Source: Halomonas sp. | GTDB taxonomy: Bacteria > Pseudomonadota > Gammaproteobacteria > Pseudomonadales > Halomonadaceae | DNA: 64,000 nucleotides | Assembly: GCF_029263665.1 (NCBI RefSeq) | Contig: NZ_JAJUFQ010000010.1 | Coordinates: 62,001-126,000, forward strand | Direction: 5' to 3' | Part shown: in pieces, positions 62,044 through 64,000 of the stretch | Layout of the letters: each line of letters starts with the position of its first letter | Position numbering within the stretch: position 1 is the first letter of the stretch | Made by a program: the position numbers and the translations under genes | Notes under the pieces: model-generated | Told to the model about the DNA's origin: nothing | What the model saw: the letters and a program-made list of their open reading frames with translations, nothing else | Databases searched by the model: none

Positions 62044-63735
62044 TCATAGCGAAACTCCGCGCTTCCATGGGATGAAATCGTGTTGGGCCAGACTCACTGC
62101 TCTGGTGGCGTAATGGCCGGAAGCGCTTGCGATACAGAGCTTCAGCAGTTCATCAGCGAGTTCGTCGATCGTGGCTTCGCCACGGATGATGGCGCCAGTA
62201 TCGAAGTCAATGATATCCGCCATGCGCTGAGCCAGTTCAGAGTTGCTGGCCACCTTCACCACTGGCGCGATGGGATTGCCGGTCGGGGTGCCGAGTCCCG
62301 TGGTGAAGATCACCAGGTTGGCGCCAGAGCCGACCAGGGCCGTAGTGGACTCGACATCGTTGCCCGGTGTGCACAGCAGGCTCAGGCCGGAACGTGTCGC
62401 GGGTTCGGTGTAATCGAGAACATCGACGACTGGACTATCGCCACCTTTCTTTGCAGCACCGGCGGATTTCATTGCGTCGGTGATCAGGCCATCGCGAATA
62501 TTGCCCGGTGAAGGATTCATGGAGAAAGCCGCCCCCACGGATGCGGCATGTCGCTGATAGGCTTCCATCAATTCGGTAAAGCGTTTTGCAATACTGTCGT
62601 CGGTACAGCGAGCCAGCAATTCGTGCTCTACGCCGCACAGTTCAGGAAATTCACTGAGAATGCCGCTGCCGCCCAGGGCCACCAGCCGGTCAATGGTTGC
62701 GCCGACCACCGGGTTGGCGGAGAGACCGGAAAAACCATCCGACCCGCCGCATTCCACGCCGATGCGCAGCTTGGAAAGTGGGGCGGGGGCACGTGTCAAT
62801 CGGTTGGCTTCCTTGAGTCCATCGAAGATGGTGCTCAATGCCTCGCGAATCAGGGCATCCTCACTGGCCGTTGCCTGCTGCTCCAGATAATGGGTCGGAC
62901 GCAGGCCCTGAGGGTCACGTTTGGCCACAGCCTGCTTGAGCATGGCAATCTGGGCTTTCTGGCACCCGAGACTGAGTACGGTGGCACCTGCCACATTCGG
63001 GTGGGTGATGTAGCCTGCCAGCAGTTGGCACAAGGCCTGGGCATCATCATCGGTGCCGCCGCAACCCAGGGTATGCGTGAGGAAGCGAACGCCATCCACA
63101 TTGGGGAAAGGTGAGGCCTGATCGGAACTGGCGGCGGTACCTTTATCCTGTGGTGCCTCGCCATTGAGCATGGCCCGAGCCATGCGCTTGTAGTCCTGAT
63201 AGGGATCATCGCCCAGGGCATCGGCAACGCATTGGCGCAGGACTTCGATGTTGCGGTTTTCACAGAACACCAGTGGCACGACCAGCCAGATATTGGCAGT
63301 CCCGACCTGTCCATCCGGACGGTGGTAGCCGTCGAAGGTGAGGCCCTGGAAGGCACTGACGTCAGGTGCCTGCCAAGCCTGCTGGCGCTGTACTGCGGCA
63401 CTGTTGTCGGTGGAATGTTCCAGATTGTCCGTGCGAATCATTTCTCCAGCACGGATCGGACGTGAAGCGCGACCGACGGTCACGCCATACATGATCACCG
63501 TGTCGCCTTCTTCCAGATCGACCAGAGCAAACTTGTGCTTGTGGCGCACCGCTTCGACAAGCTGCAGGACGCGGCCGTTGTCCTCGATGGTGCTGCCCGC
63601 CGGCAGGTCCTTGAGTGCGACTCGGACATTATCTCTGGTGTGTACGCGCAGCGTAGCCTGCGGGATGCCATCACTGGCGATCCTGCCGGTGGTCGTCGTT
63701 GTCGTAGATGACGGGGAATGGGAACGGGTGGCCAT
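62044..63735 (-). CDS. UxaA/GarD-family sugar-acid dehydratase
   Basis: A 563-residue enzyme. An N-terminal SAF domain (about residues 28-105) is followed by the large altronate/galactarate dehydratase domain with THTLGCGGTDDDAQ, LGCQKAQIA, GVECGGSDGFSGLSANP and TTGLGTPTGNPIAPVVKV, supplying cysteines for the metal site. The family removes water from D-altronate or D-galactarate to give 2-keto-3-deoxy acids. Length and domain joining are like UxaA. ATG 63735 gives MATRSHSP; the N-terminus has a poly-Thr stretch. Convergent with the regulator gene. Altronate versus galactarate is not decided. Confidence 0.85.
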   Translation of the reverse strand: MATRSHSPSSTTTTTTGRIASDGIPQATLRVHTRDNVRVALKDLPAGSTIEDNGRVLQLVEAVRHKHKFALVDLEEGDTVIMYGVTVGRASRPIRAGEMIRTDNLEHSTDNSAAVQRQQAWQAPDVSAFQGLTFDGYHRPDGQVGTANIWLVVPLVFCENRNIEVLRQCVADALGDDPYQDYKRMARAMLNGEAPQDKGTAASSDQASPFPNVDGVRFLTHTLGCGGTDDDAQALCQLLAGYITHPNVAGATVLSLGCQKAQIAMLKQAVAKRDPQGLRPTHYLEQQATASEDALIREALSTIFDGLKEANRLTRAPAPLSKLRIGVECGGSDGFSGLSANPVVGATIDRLVALGGSGILSEFPELCGVEHELLARCTDDSIAKRFTELMEAYQRHAASVGAAFSMNPSPGNIRDGLITDAMKSAGAAKKGGDSPVVDVLDYTEPATRSGLSLLCTPGNDVESTTALVGSGANLVIFTTGLGTPTGNPIAPVVKVASNSELAQRMADIIDFDTGAIIRGEATIDELADELLKLCIASASGHYATRAVSLAQHDFIPWKRGVSL

Positions 63736-63756
63736 GAAGGGCGTCTCCAACAAAGG

Positions 63757-63799
63757 CTGGGTCGTAAAAGCTAGGTTGTAAAAAGCTAGGTCGTAAAGA
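63757..63799. repeat. Short tandem repeat before the dehydratase gene
   Basis: Imperfect copies of GGTCGTAAA/AGCTAGGTTGTAAAA/AGCTAGGTCGTAAAG lie head to tail just upstream of the minus-strand dehydratase gene. Confidence 0.65.
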
Positions 63800-63839
63800 A
63801 ATGCCATGCCGCGGACAGCCCGCAGGCGTTGCGTGATCA

Positions 63840-64000
63840 TCACTCGTCGAGATGAATCATGGCTTTGATCACTCCACTTCCTGGCTGGCACCACTTGGGC
63901 ATCAGTTCTGGCAACTCGCCGAAGTGGCCCTGGTGGGTGATCATCGAGGAAACCTGAATGTCGCCTTGCTCGAGCAATTCAGTGACGCGCTCGAAGTCCT
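63840..64000 (-). CDS. Zinc-type alcohol/polyol dehydrogenase, C-terminal end only
   Basis: The window ends inside this gene; 52 C-terminal residues are visible, ending VIKAMIHLDE before the TGA at 63842-63840. The segment VTELLEQGDIQVSSMITHQ and GHFGELPELM fits the C-terminus of medium-chain zinc dehydrogenases such as idonate/gulonate-5-dehydrogenase types. It is upstream of and co-oriented with the dehydratase gene, 105 bp apart, so it probably supplies its substrate. Confidence 0.65.
   Translation of the reverse strand, partial: DFERVTELLEQGDIQVSSMITHQGHFGELPELMPKWCQPGSGVIKAMIHLDE

Overview
The window looks like chromosome from a moderately GC-rich gammaproteobacterium, most likely a member of the Halomonadaceae (Halomonas/Chromohalobacter type). 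This rests on general resemblance of the proteins, the GacA-uvrC-pgsA-tRNA(Gly/Cys/Leu) block, triplicate tRNA-Val(GAC) and the mix of compatible-solute-era metabolism (ABC glycerol uptake, TRAP carriers); the genus is an inference. Coordinates given for CDS include the stop codon.

Layout. 0-2.6 kb: an accessory patch in which a small papain/C39-like protein and a two-TM hypothetical protein sit between two diverged copies of a ~250 bp repeat. 2.7-4.4 kb: LysR regulator divergent from a TauE/SafE exporter. 5.1-8.1 kb: putrescine-type aminotransferase plus gamma-glutamyl/aminobutyraldehyde-type dehydrogenase (polyamine breakdown; a PuuR-like regulator lies at 30 kb). 8.1-12.4 kb: glpD, glpK and glpR; the matching glycerol ABC importer glpSTPQUV is at 22.2-28.3 kb. 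12.8-13.1 kb: three tRNA-Val genes. 13.2-16.7 kb: free-Met-sulfoxide reductase and the metNIQ methionine importer, preceded by a SAM-II-type riboswitch with its own terminator. 17-21.7 kb: riboflavin synthase, purine permease, apt, gpt, ung, upp; uraA follows at 28.5 kb. 30.8-35.9 kb: a molybdenum-cofactor operon mobA-mobB-moeA-moaC/moaD fusion-moaE-moaA. 36-42.2 kb: H-NS-like protein, RNase J, purU, nadB, FUSC transporter. 43.2-45.8 kb: znuCB divergent from znuA around a Zur box. 46.3-49.4 kb: LysE exporter, small membrane protein, TerC under a yybP-ykoY (Mn) riboswitch, YbaK-type deacylase. 49.5-52.3 kb: AT-rich island-like patch with a sulfotransferase-like gene, a tRNA-Leu remnant and an Asp/Glu-racemase-family gene. 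52.5-56.4 kb: tRNA-Leu, -Cys, -Gly, pgsA, uvrC, gacA/uvrY, tRNA-Ala. 56.8-64 kb: a sugar-acid catabolic locus with a TRAP transporter, Ldh-family oxidoreductase, FadR-type regulator, UxaA/GarD-type dehydratase and the end of a zinc alcohol dehydrogenase.

The most interesting signals are RNA- and repeat-level: a SAM-II-like aptamer with a large insert and a readable antiterminator logic, a triple TGCGAC/GTCGCA hairpin leader before upp, a MoaC-MoaD fusion, a degenerate tRNA-Leu copy marking a likely old insertion, and short degenerate tandem repeats that recur at gene boundaries throughout the window and are sometimes translated as C-terminal tails. I saw no CRISPR array, no intact insertion sequence and no phage genes.
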